A stretch of DNA of 21,619 nt from Entamoeba invadens IP1 (lineage: Eukaryota > Evosea > Mastigamoebida > Endamoebidae): the NCBI RefSeq assembly GCF_000330505.1, contig NW_004440331.1:82568-104186 (forward strand). Direction: 5' to 3'. A program made the translations under genes and the position numbers. This document shows, one piece after another, positions 8,964 to 18,500 of this stretch. Positions within the stretch are counted from its first letter, which is position 1; each line of letters starts with the position of its first letter. The notes under the pieces are model-generated. The model did not search any database and had not been told where the DNA came from. It saw nothing but the letters and a program-made list of their open reading frames with translations.

Positions 8964-9362
8964 ATGAAACGCCATTGGATGGGAGGCGAGAGACGTGTCG
9001 CCAAAAAGAAGAAAGACACAAAGTGTTTGATCCAAAAAAGCATTTTTGAGAAGTATAAAGAAAAGGAAACAAAGGAAAAGTATCCCCAAGTAGTGACTCA
9101 AGACGTCGTGTCACTTTTAGGGATTAATATCGGGCAGATCAAGAAGAGTTTTGGAAACGAAGAAATTACAGTCGGCGAAAGCCTTCAAAAAGAAATAGAG
9201 ACTGATGCTCAAAATGAAGAACTCATTACTGAAAACAATGGCATTGAAACAGAAACACAAGAAGAGAGTGAGAGTGCTTCATCACGTGTCCAAAACGAAG
9301 AGAAAAGTCGCGAAAACAGTGAAGGGCAAATTGTTCTGGGCGCAGACGATTTTTTGTTGTAA
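8964..9362 (+). CDS. Small charged protein of unknown function
   Basis: The 132-residue product has a strongly basic first third (MKRHWMGGERRVAKKKKDTK, then IFEKYKEKETKEKY), a middle predicted helix/strand part (VVTQDVVSLLGINIGQIKKSFG) and an acidic Glu/Gln-rich, probably disordered tail. The KKKK cluster could act as a nuclear signal. No domain was recognised. It is called real because it begins with an ATG behind good promoter elements, has the codon use of its neighbours, and ends 52 bases from the stop of a convergent gene, the tight tail-to-tail spacing common in Entamoeba. The short sequence and biased composition keep certainty moderate. Confidence 0.68.
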   Translation: MKRHWMGGERRVAKKKKDTKCLIQKSIFEKYKEKETKEKYPQVVTQDVVSLLGINIGQIKKSFGNEEITVGESLQKEIETDAQNEELITENNGIETETQEESESASSRVQNEEKSRENSEGQIVLGADDFLL

Positions 9363-9414
9363 CAAAGACGAAGAAATAAATAGTTACATTTGTTAGGAAA
9401 AAAACAGATGTTTG

Positions 9415-9813
9415 TTAGTCACACGAGTCGTCTGAATTGGTGAGTTCGTCGACTCTGTTGATGTATGCGCAAAACTCGACGAATTCATTTTCTGTGATGA
9501 TGTTTAAATCGAAGAGTGTTTCAATTTGTTTGCGCATTTTTTTGATCTCCGCTTTGATGTTGTCGACCGTCGACTTGTAAACGTTATCCACCTCGGATTG
9601 TTGCTCTGGTTGGCTTTGTGGTTCGCCAGAGTACAATGGGAGGTTCTTTAAAAATTGATACGCCTCGTCCTTCGGCTTTTTCGGGAAGAGTAGCGAGTTA
9701 TGAATTGCCTTTTTACCAAGGAAATCATCCTCCAAATGGCTCAGATACTTCTTAATATTGTTCTGCATATCAACTTCATTCCACTCGTTAAAGTCGATCA
9801 AATCGTTATTCAT
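9415..9813 (-). CDS. Small acidic coiled-coil protein of unknown function
   Basis: The 132-residue product begins at the first ATG (9813; one upstream in-frame codon is only TTG). It starts with an acidic part (NNDLIDFNEWNEVDMQNN), has a KKPKDEAYQFL segment, a Gln/Ser-rich linker (about 65-77), and a C-terminal helix pair (KAEIKKMRKQIETLFDLN, then ENEFVEFCAYINRVDEL) that could form a coiled coil or helical hairpin. It ends in the acidic SDDSCD. No family is recognised. There is no signal peptide or membrane segment, so the protein is likely cytosolic or nuclear. Its 3' end faces that of the previous small gene. Confidence 0.68.
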   Translation of the reverse strand: MNNDLIDFNEWNEVDMQNNIKKYLSHLEDDFLGKKAIHNSLLFPKKPKDEAYQFLKNLPLYSGEPQSQPEQQSEVDNVYKSTVDNIKAEIKKMRKQIETLFDLNIITENEFVEFCAYINRVDELTNSDDSCD

Positions 9814-10127
9814 CAATTGTTTTGAATTGATTTTGTCAGTTCAGCAATAAAGTAAATTTTTATTATTAATTTTGGTACTTAAACTAATAATTATTGAATT
9901 CAAAAACCTATTTTATCCACATTAAAATTGGAGTGTTTTTTGCAACTTGTTATATCAGTTACAACATAAAACTAATTTAGTACTGACGATTGCATTGACA
10001 GCCATAACATTAATAACAAAATACATATTTTTGGGGTAGTTATGTACGGTGTATTAGTATCTCAAAACATACAAATTTATTATCAAACAATTTTAATAAA
10101 AATATAGTTTTTAAAAAAACAAAAAAT
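9814..10127. other. AT-rich spacer before the tRNA gene, with the tRNA's poly-T end
   Basis: No gene is seen here. The right end (10114-10126) is made of A runs, which on the minus strand are T runs directly after the tRNA 3' end and should stop RNA polymerase III. The left part would hold the promoter of the minus-strand small gene. Confidence 0.6.
10121..10126 (-). terminator. RNA polymerase III terminator (T6)
   Basis: Six T residues on the minus strand begin right after the discriminator base of the tRNA; a second, T-rich run follows (10114-10119). This is the standard Pol III stop signal. Confidence 0.85.
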
Positions 10128-10197
10128 GCACTAACCGGGACTCGAACCCGGATCTCCACCTTGGGAGGGTGAAATTCTGCCCTTAGACCATTAGTGC
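10128..10197 (-). tRNA. tRNA-Gly (anticodon CCC)
   Basis: The minus strand folds into a full cloverleaf of 70 bases. The acceptor stem GCACTAA/TTAGTGC is perfect (7 bp), the D arm is GTCT/GAAT-like, the anticodon stem is TCACC/GGTGG around loop CTCCCAA, and the T arm is CCGGG-TTCGAGT-CCCGG. The anticodon CCC reads GGG glycine codons. The body follows eukaryotic tRNA-Gly, including the short D loop. Internal Pol III promoters are present: an A box (TGGTCTAAGGGC) and a B box (GGTTCGAGTCC). The discriminator base is A and a T6 run follows at once. No intron and no encoded CCA are present. It stands alone, without the short tandem repeats that separate tRNA genes in Entamoeba arrays. Confidence 0.97.
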
Positions 10198-11275
10198 TTT
10201 ACTATTTTTATTTTTTCAATATACTTTTGTTGTATTAATAATTTGAATTGTATGGATAAATGAATTAAAAAGTAAATAAATAATCAAAGTAAAACTTAAC
10301 TAACTATTCATTAGTTAATTAATAATAAGTAGTATTTTTATTAAATGATTTTATTATTATTATTTTATTTAAATAATGATAAAACTAACTTCCGACAAAC
10401 ACATTAATTAAATAAAGACGAAGAGTACAACTACTGCAACTCACATTTAAACCGATTTGTTCTTACACTTTTTTAAATAACAGAATATTAAAAGTTGATT
10501 AACCATTTTTAATTATGACAAAATTTGCTTTTCACGTTTGAAACACGAAAATATGTAATTTACTGTTACCCCCCATAGTTCGTTCTTACGTAAAAATCGA
10601 AAATGTCAAATAACAAATGAAACACACGAAAGTTGTGTCAATAATCGAAAGTTGCAAAATACAAGCGCCATACCCAAACACACTTTACACGTTGACCGAA
10701 GTGATTTTAATAAATACTTTCAGTTCGTTTAAATAGTCTATTACCTTTTTTCATCACTTTCTTTTTAATCATTCTCTAATTCACATCACAAAGTTTTAAT
10801 GTTACATTTACTATTTAAATTAAATAAATTATAACCAAATTATTTATTTTTGCAAGTTAGTATTTTATGTCTTATTGTTGATAAATTTAGAGATTTTTTT
10901 GATATAATTTTGTGATAAAACAAAAATTTGGTTTTGTCAGTAAATTCATTTAAAAATCACTTTTTTATTTGAAGTAATCTTTTTTGATTAATTAATACAT
11001 TAATTTTTTACTATTCTGATATAATAATATTTTTTATTCAACACTTTATCACCATTCTGACTTTTATTTCATTTTTTTTGTTATACAACAAAACTTTAGT
11101 AGTTCAATGAATTTATATTTAAACAGTTTATCAATCAATCACAACATTTTTAAGTAATTGTGATTTTTACAAACTTTTTTAAAAAGTTTTTAAATTGAAT
11201 AACAGAGTATGAATAAAAATTAAATATCATTTCTTTTATAGTAAAATGTTATAATATTAAACCATTCAAATTACA
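10198..11275. other. 1.1 kb spacer, AT-rich, no gene recognised
   Basis: No open frame above about 30 codons looks coding. The stretch 10500-10740 is less A/T-extreme than its flanks. It has repeated CGAAA words (near 10545, 10598, 10627 and 10646) and a small hairpin, ACACAC-GAAA-GTTGTGT, at about 10622-10638 with a GNRA-type loop. That could mark an untranslated RNA, but nothing known was matched. The rest is simple AT-rich sequence. Confidence 0.45.
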
Positions 11276-12199
11276 TCAATTCCATTCATCCTCTAGTCCC
11301 TGATTATTGCTGTTCTTTTGTGTTTGTAAGTTGTTGGTTGTCCATCTTAAAACCATCCCGTTCTCATCACCGGTGATAAGGTCCATGCTTCTATCTGACC
11401 AACTCATCGCGGACACACCACAGCCGTGGACCCCGCTGAGGGTATTTAAATGTGCACCACCCCCTACAGTGTATACTTCTATATTACCAGAATAATCTGC
11501 CATATAACAAAATCGTCCATTGGGACTGATCTCAACACACTTGACTTGTTTCTTCAAACTCCAAAGGATCTCCCCGAAGTCGTTGAGTGCATAGAAATTG
11601 GTTTTAGAGTATGCGACTATGTCTCCAACCTTCTTACATACAATTCCAGGCGAGTTATACCGCCACTTCTCTTTGAATGTTCGCGTGTCGAAACACTGAA
11701 TAGTCTCACCCCCACAATACACATCAAAACCATTGGAAGCTACTGAATTACATATCACGTCGATCCCTCCAACCAATTTCCGATTTTTAATGTCAAACAA
11801 GTTGAGTCCATTTTTAGACGAAATTCCAAAGATGTTTTGAACTAGGAAGGCAACTCCACTCGGCGAAGGCGTTCGCACTTCATCAGTCATTGTAAATGAG
11901 TCTAAAATAAGACATCCATTATCTCTCAAACAAATTGAAATAGGAAGCGTTGGGTGACTATACACGCCATTCTGACGGATATCAAGTCGATTTGATACGC
12001 CAGCAGTCACCAACTCAATATGTTCTTTTGATGACACACAATCGCAAGATGTCAATTGTTCGATACTTTGAATCCTGCTGTCGTGTGGCGATGTTTCTGG
12101 TCTATCGACTCGTTGAATCAAGAACGCGCGATTTTCTTCGATTTCTTTGATATACTCGGGCAGTCCGACTCTTCGATTCAAGAGTGAAGTAACAAACAT
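11276..12199 (-). CDS. WD40-repeat-like beta-propeller protein
   Basis: The 307-residue product has WD-like repeats. The clearest is at about 250-286 (HLNTLSGVHGCGVSAMSWSD, then DLITGDENGMVLRW), with the H-S-W-SD-G-D-W pattern of a WD40 blade. A second covers about 214-245 (KCVEISPNGRFCYMADYSGN, then IEVY). Weaker PQQ/WD-like blades are at about 130-170 (IDVICNSVASNGFDVYCGGE, then TIQCFD) and 175-213 (VGDIVAYSKTNFYALNDFGE, then ILWSL). Residues 1-60 are a non-repeat N-terminal segment. With four to six blades visible, it may be a divergent or small propeller, or only part of one; such folds are protein-binding scaffolds. No more exact orthologue can be named. The first ATG (12199) is used; the frame is intronless. 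It is followed (upstream on the minus strand) by a 256-base AT-rich spacer before the next gene. Confidence 0.74.
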   Translation of the reverse strand: MFVTSLLNRRVGLPEYIKEIEENRAFLIQRVDRPETSPHDSRIQSIEQLTSCDCVSSKEHIELVTAGVSNRLDIRQNGVYSHPTLPISICLRDNGCLILDSFTMTDEVRTPSPSGVAFLVQNIFGISSKNGLNLFDIKNRKLVGGIDVICNSVASNGFDVYCGGETIQCFDTRTFKEKWRYNSPGIVCKKVGDIVAYSKTNFYALNDFGEILWSLKKQVKCVEISPNGRFCYMADYSGNIEVYTVGGGAHLNTLSGVHGCGVSAMSWSDRSMDLITGDENGMVLRWTTNNLQTQKNSNNQGLEDEWN

Positions 12200-12455
12200 A
12201 TTTTTTAGTTTTTTTACTATTCAAGGTCTAAGAACATCAAAGACTTAATATTTATAGTATTTTATATTATACTAATAATAAATACAATAAGAGTACTATA
12301 AGTTATATATATTAATAAATAAAACTATACCAAAACAAAGTAGAATTAAATTAAATAAATTGGTTTGGTTTCCCCACAAGACTCTAATATGCTTAATAAT
12401 ATCTTTCTAATATATATAGTTCTATGAAAAATGAGGCTACCAACACATATATAAG

Positions 12456-13052
12456 TTACATCATATTCTCAGCAAAGAAAGACTGGACGACTCGATTGTT
12501 TCGGTTGAGTGTGATCTCGTCTTTGTTTTCGATTAGATTACATAAGTAGTCATTCACTTTAAACCCGACGGTATAGATCTCTTCGATCCCCATTAAGTAC
12601 TTTTCTTGATAAAAGACATTCTCCACGTTTTGCAATTTCATTGTCTCCTTCTTCCCTTTTGTTGCATTGACTTCGCAGAAGAATCCAAACTCGCCAAGGA
12701 TGTCATATAACAAGTGGAGTGTTTCGATCTTCTTGTTTGTCTGGAACCTCCGATTTGCAGTCTTCTCGGAACACCCTCTGTCCAAATCCCCATCTTTGTG
12801 TTCGCCACATCTCTTCTGTAAAAAGTCCTCGAGAACAATCACATCTTTTGATGAAAATGAAATCTTTTTGATTTTAACAAATTGATGTGTTAAGACAGCC
12901 TTTTTAGGTGGCTTAATGAATGTGATATCGCAGTAATTATTCAATAATCCAATGAAAGTGCCTTGTTGACTTGTCTGATAATCTCTTAGTCTTCGCGAGG
13001 CATACTTGCATGGGACCTTTTGCTTTGTATCGTGTTGTTCTGTGTATTCCAT
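12456..13052 (-). CDS. Twin-repeat protein, unknown family (member A)
   Basis: The 198-residue product has no known domain that I can name, but it contains two related units of about 55-65 residues. Unit 1 (about 28-82) reads helix GTFIGLLNNYCDITF, a basic turn (KPPKKAV), strand QFVKIKKISF, then helix DVIVLEDFLQKRC. Unit 2 (about 106-172) reads helix KIETLHLLYDILGEFGF, turn NATKGKKE, strand MKLQNVENV, then helix GIEEIYTVGFKVNDYL. Between them is a Cys/charged linker (RCGEHKDGDLDRGCSEKTAN). The same unit occurs twice in the gene at 20371-21048. The basic turns and size would fit a nucleic-acid- or protein-binding fold, but that is a guess. The ATG at 13052 is the first in frame. It is intronless and on the same strand as the WD40-like gene upstream of position 12199. 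Confidence 0.72.
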   Translation of the reverse strand: MEYTEQHDTKQKVPCKYASRRLRDYQTSQQGTFIGLLNNYCDITFIKPPKKAVLTHQFVKIKKISFSSKDVIVLEDFLQKRCGEHKDGDLDRGCSEKTANRRFQTNKKIETLHLLYDILGEFGFFCEVNATKGKKETMKLQNVENVFYQEKYLMGIEEIYTVGFKVNDYLCNLIENKDEITLNRNNRVVQSFFAENMM

Positions 13053-13323
13053 GTGTAATGGTTACTAAGTTTAAAGTCCACTTATATACAATCCATCTTT
13101 ATTTCTTTTTTGACTTCTCATGTTTCATGGTCTTCCGTTATATTATTCTATTTACTTTATTATAACTATTCGTTTAATTGATTGAGTCAACCTCCCCTTT
13201 TTCTGGTCCAGTCTTTGGTGTTTTTATTCGTTGCGTGTTCTGGGTGATTTTCTTACCTTCTTTTGAAAAACCCATTTAAATTATACACGTCATCATCTGC
13301 ATTAAAGGTACAGTGGAATAAAT
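13053..13323. other. Spacer between the twin-repeat gene and the decayed locus
   Basis: The left part would be the promoter of the minus-strand gene. Nothing else is recognised; an open frame on the plus strand (12971-13165) merely overlaps the gene and its leader. Confidence 0.4.
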
Positions 13324-13657
13324 ATGAAACAGAACGACTTTGAAAGCATTTTTGAAGTGAAAAGGAGGGATATTGCGATGAACTGGAAATTTGGTTTTCA
13401 CCAAAAAAAGAACTTTGAATGTTTAAATATAAAATTGAAAAATGAGAAATTTGAGCTATTTATGGCGACGTGTTTTCTTATCTTTTAGTTTTTTGAAGTG
13501 AGTCTGCACCAGACTTTGCACGGCAAAAAAGTAAAATGTTAACTTGTGGAATGACTTCCCATTTTTTTACAAAAGGATTGACCATAACAATAATTGGTAT
13601 TTGTTCTTGGAACTATTCTATTACCACTCAATACGTTTTGGATGCGCCGGAGTATAA
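13324..13657 (+). pseudogene. Decayed coding remnant, part 1
   Basis: An ATG at 13324 opens 54 codons of well-mixed, protein-like sequence (MKQNDFESIFEVKRRDIAMN, then WKFGFHQKKNFECLN and KNEKFELF). It meets a TAG at 13486 and then continues in the same frame for 17 more codons (FFEVSLHQTLHGKKVKC) to a TAA at 13540. One base later in frame another 38 codons are open (NLWNDFPFFYKRIDHNNNWY, then LFLELFYYHSIRFGCAGV) to 13657. The composition is unlike the surrounding AT-rich spacers, and the breaks look like point mutations and a frameshift. The family is not recognised. The strand is probable, not certain; the minus strand of this stretch also reads fairly well in places. Confidence 0.45.
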
Positions 13658-13780
13658 ATAGAACCTAATTCCATATGTCCACCCAAAAACTGAAGAAAGT
13701 TGGATTTATTATCGTAGGATTGTAGTGTAAATATTGTAAAAAAAATAAGGGAAAAAAAACGGGATCTATGGGAGAACTAA

Positions 13781-14258
13781 GAACATAGAAGACCTATTTT
13801 TGTCAATAATTTGGGTAAAAAGAAAAATAAATGTTTTTTCTATTTGATAACCAAATTCGCCAAACTAAAAGATTGTAAATGGGGGTCTCGGCTTTTTAGT
13901 TGGGAACATACCAATAAAAACTAAATTGATAATTTCCTAGATAAATACTTACAATCAGCAAGAGTTGAAAACTAAACACTTTTCTTTGTTTTGAGAAAAC
14001 CAAAAAGAATAAATAAAAAACATCTTGAATAAATGTCAAATTCCACTTTGATGAATGCTCTATTTGTATTCCGATTTGACACTTTCTAAATACACTCAAA
14101 ATTTCTGTTCAACAATAGTTCAATTTTTTAACTCTCCAGACAACAATCCAGAAGGATGTCTTGTCCATTTTTTAAGTTGTGGTGTCTCCTTACTTCAAAA
14201 TAATTACTCATTTGAAAAATTTACAAATATAAACGTAATGAAAATGAAAATCATTTAA
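13781..14258 (+). pseudogene. Decayed coding remnant, part 2
   Basis: One frame runs from 13781 to 14089 with 102 codons and only three internal TAA stops (13922, 13973, 14030). Pieces such as NKCFFYLITKFAKLKDCKWG, IDNFLDKYLQSARVEN and TLFFVLRKPKRINKKHLE have protein-like composition. A shifted frame from an ATG at 14055 to 14258 carries on with 67 codons (including FFNSPDNNPEGCLVHFLSCG), as would be expected after a frameshift. All internal stops are TAA, which arises from CAA by one C-to-T change and from AAA by one A-to-T change. The original product could be a transposase or a cellular protein; no catalytic motif could be placed. Confidence 0.42.
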
Positions 14259-14507
14259 AAATAATTATTGTTTATCTATTTTACTGAAAGGGGTGCTGAA
14301 CTGAATCATTGAAAAATAAGTTGGTTTTCGGTTGGATTTTTCGTAGAAGTGTTGTAATTTTATCATTTATATTTTAGAAATCAAAGCGTTACTTCTTAAT
14401 GATCATTTTTAACACTTAAATATTTTGAACTAACTTACTATCTCATCATATGACTAGATACATATTTCTATAGAAATATAGTTTAATAATAAATAATAAA
14501 TTACGTT

Positions 14508-14897
14508 ATGAATTTAATATTTGAAACTACCACCTATACCTTTTTGAAGCTCGATTACTTTTGGGGAAGAAAAACGATCTCTAGAACTGAATATTGTTTT
14601 GAACTATTAACTCGATTTTCGTTATAAAAATCTCAAAATAAATTTATTCGCTTTTCTAAATTGAAGAAAGGTGCATTATATTTTTTTGGAACACACAGTG
14701 GTTTCATTTTGCAAAAATTAACAAGTATAAGATCTTATCTGTATTGTATCCAAGTTAAAGTAAGGCTTTATATTAAGTACAAATAAAATGATGAAACGAA
14801 ATATGAAATGAACTGTTTTAACGTTGTCTTTCTTCAAACTTTGTCCCTTTTGCAAAAAAATACACAACAAATTCTTCAAAAAATCGGAATCAAATAA
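14508..14897 (+). pseudogene. Decayed coding remnant, part 3
   Basis: Starting at an ATG at 14508 a single frame stays open for 130 codons apart from two TAA stops (14625 and 14784). The three pieces are MNLIFETTTYTFLKLDYFWG with RKTISRTEYCFELLTRFSL; KSQNKFIRFSKLKKGALYFF with GTHSGFILQKLTSIRSYLYC; and NDETKYEMNCFNVVFLQTLS with LLQKNTQQILQKIGIK. In DNA this AT-rich, two stops in 130 codons is far fewer than expected for random sequence. It is best seen as the 3' part of the same decayed gene as parts 1 and 2, or a separate relic. No family is recognised. Confidence 0.45.
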
Positions 14898-15526
14898 TTA
14901 ATCATTAAAACAGTAAAAAAAATGAAACAATGTTTTTTCAACCGTAAAAGAATAACGCTCCATAACATTAAAACAAATTATTCAAGGAAATGTTTATTCA
15001 ATTATTATCATTTGTTACAATAAACATGCTTAGTTTTGAAAAGTCAGGATTGTTTAAATAAAAAACTAAATGCTGAAAAAAAACTTGATAATGAAATACA
15101 CTTGTTATCAGCGTTCAACTATTGTAAACAAATATGCTTTTTTTATACCTTTTTCTTTATTATCAAAAACAAATTATTATAAATTGTTATATAAAACAAA
15201 AAATTGTTATTAAAATGTTATTATAAACATATTTTTAATTAGTATATAAACTAAAATAAACTAAACACAATAAACTGCTCAAGAACTATATTATTCTACT
15301 AGAAATCAAACATACTAATATATAAGTAATAGATTATAAATAGAACAATTGAGTAACATATAGTATTCTATAGTAATAAATAGTAACATATAGTACTTTA
15401 CAAACCATTCAAGTAATGTAAAAAAGAGAGAAAAGAACTTAAAGATGACTAGTAAAAAGAAACTATCCGACTAGTTAAAAGCCAGTAAGAATGAATAAAA
15501 AACGCCATCAAAAACTTAAAAGATAG
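14898..15526. other. AT-rich spacer and promoter region of MED14
   Basis: No gene is seen. Two copies of agtaacatatagta (15352-15365 and 15382-15395) lie 30 bases apart, and two gactagt words flank 15446-15476. A GAAC core (aagaactt, about 15434) is about 90 bases before the MED14 ATG. The function of these short repeats is unknown. Confidence 0.4.
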
Positions 15527-18500
15527 ATGGAAAGTGCAACGTGTACGGCGACACTAATAGACGTCGTTCGGTTCAGTGTGAGTCGGGTAGTTCACGACAT
15601 CAGTGATTCTTTTCAGAAATGCGACAAAGTCGAGATCCTCGATTCATCAGAGCGAGCTATTCACACGTTAGGGAAAGTGTTAGTCTTAACGCGTTGGATA
15701 GGTCGGAACAAAGTGATTCAAGACATCGACCATTTCAATACTGCTTGTCTTCAATCGATCATAGCACTTCATTCGTTAGTCAAAGTCTTTGTTTTGATGA
15801 ATAGAAAGAGTGTAGCCTTACGAGTTGCATTCCCAGAAATCCCTTCAGCACTGCAAGTCCTTCTCACTGCCAATTTTGAATTACCAACCATCCCAAAACA
15901 AGTCCCAAATTATTATAACATTAAAAAGACGGTGGAAAGGTTCTTGTGGGGGGTCTACTATACACACAACAGTCTCATTAAATGCTCCAAATTTGATATA
16001 GTGTGTGGGATGATGTATATCAAAGTCGACCAAAACTTCGAGTGTTGGATCACGGTCGACAACCAAGACGCTATTTACACAAAAACTGACGTCTTCTGGA
16101 GAATCGTCTCCGTCAATTTCTATATCCCACATGTTATTAAAACAGACGAAAAAACAATCGCTCACTTGAACGAAGTGCTCAAACAGAAGACGGAATGCTT
16201 GAAAACACCATTTCCGGGGTTAATCAATTACTTTTTATATACCGCAAAGAACATGCATTTCCAACATTTGTGTCTGGAAGCAGACAGTACAAGGACAAAA
16301 GAATTCTTCCCCAATTTAGTAGCGAAGATCTCGAATGGAATGAACGAGAAGACGTTGACCATCCATTACTGGAATAATGAGATTTATGTCAAATACAACT
16401 TCGATGTCAAGAATAACAAACTGCAGATCACACACTCGCCACTCTTGAGCACAGACTATTTCGTTTGTTTTATTTCTTCATTTGATACACTTTGCAAGTG
16501 TTTGGTGTTGACTTGGTAGGACGTCTCGTTGCCACTTCCACAACAAATCACAAAATTGGCGAAAGCGACTGTCGGGATGTTATGCCTCAAATTATCAAAG
16601 CAGTTGGTACCGTTCGAAGGGAAGAACAAAGCACGAACAACTTTTCATATATCGATGTATACGGGGAAGATCAATATTAACACACCATATTTACCAAAAC
16701 CACTGGTGGAACATTATAATATACTTGTCAGTCGGAAACCAACGGCAGACTTCACAGCACTTCTTGTCGATTTACATACACAAATTAAATACGCGCAGAT
16801 CTATACCATCGCCAAAACATATTTCAAAGGGTACCCAATATTAAGATGCGACGATGACACATATAACATCATTAAAACACACATCGGAAAATTCGAGAAG
16901 ATCAGAGGCGAATATTTGGTGCCAAAACATAACATAGCAAATGCAGCAAATTTCGAGATCTGTGGCTTCCCGTTTCTCGTGAAGATGTCCGACTCGAGAT
17001 TTGTGACATTGGCGATCACAAAGAAGTACGACGAAGTGTCTAAAAAGGATGAGGACACTATTATATGGATCGTACTCAAAGATGGCGCACTGAATTATAG
17101 TTATTGTTCTAAAGACGTTTTCGTGCCAACGTCGACATCGACGTGCATTTCGAAAATCGATAAATTCTGTGACTGTTCGGATTTGGAGTGTAAGTTTGTT
17201 CTTCTAATAAAATATACTATATATATACTATATATTATAGTTGTAAATTTATCAATAGAAAATGTGTTAATACGGACAACTTCAAAACTCGATTTGAGGA
17301 ACAATTCAAAGCCGAGAATTTCACACAATTGAATATTGGCGGGCCGGAGATCTGTTTGGAGTGTCGGTACCTCCCCTACTTGATATATCTTGAGCAGATA
17401 ACTGAGGTCCAAAATTATACGATTAATGTGTCGTTCAAGCCATTCAAAGACAATTTAAACGTTTTGTTAGTGAAAGGGAATAGTGTTGAGTATGTCAAAC
17501 AGAAATTCCGATTTACAATATCGCCCAATGAATTTGAGAATCCGCCACGAGTGTTATTAGACAAAGTAGTTGTGTTTATTCACGTGTTAATGTTAGTTGA
17601 TCATTTGAATGAAAATGTCACTTCGTTTACGGAGAACAGCGTGACTGTGTCGAACAGTTTTGTCATTAAAGTGACTTCTTCATTGATAGATACGATGGTT
17701 CTAACATTTAGTTTAACACAACCGTATGCGGGATTGTCGAATATGTTCTCTTTTGTATTCTTCCCCGAGAACACACCAACTGCACTAGTTCCATTGAGTA
17801 AAAAGGCGTTGTTCTTCACATCTTTGAAGACCGTTGCAAATTGTATTAACCAGATTTTGCAGCTTTTTTACAACGCAAATCGGTCGTGTCTGTCAATCAC
17901 CATTTCTCATCTCAATTTCTTGACAATTTGTCTCTCACAAACGAGTGCTGTGGTCACCGAGAGTAATGTGACTGCCATCTTCTCTTATAATATATCTACG
18001 GGAAATAAGAGTGCGACATTTCTCTATAAGAGTGCGGGGTTCTTCAATTTGTGTCCGTCTGAATTGTTCACAAAGACGTTTGAGAACAAAAAGATCTTCC
18101 CGTCAGTTTTTAATATGACGGAGTTACTTGCGCACTTGAAGAATCTCGTCAACTTTCTTCACACGTTTTTGTTTGTCGAGTTTGTGTGTTCGGACAGAGA
18201 GATGAAGAACATGATGATACACTTGAGACACGACTTGGTCTTCGAAATACCAAAAAACTTCATGGAAACCGTCTCCACGAGTTTAACACAACAACCTCAC
18301 CCCGATTTACTTACAAAGTACTTCAATAATAGGTTCTCAAACCCATTCAAAAGTGGCCAATTCGTGATGGCAAGACAACTTGTGATATTCATGCAAAGCA
18401 AAGTCAAGTTGATTAGGGCGTTTGAACCCCTCTTCAACTTCTGTTTACTCTCACAGAACACTCCAAAGAACATCTTCGACTTCTCTATTGATGAGTCAAC

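Noticed and set aside
13896..14099. Minus-strand 67-codon open frame
   Set aside because: It overlaps the decayed plus-strand locus, has no supporting neighbours or promoter, and is very rich in Phe/Leu/Tyr as antisense of A/T-rich coding DNA tends to be.
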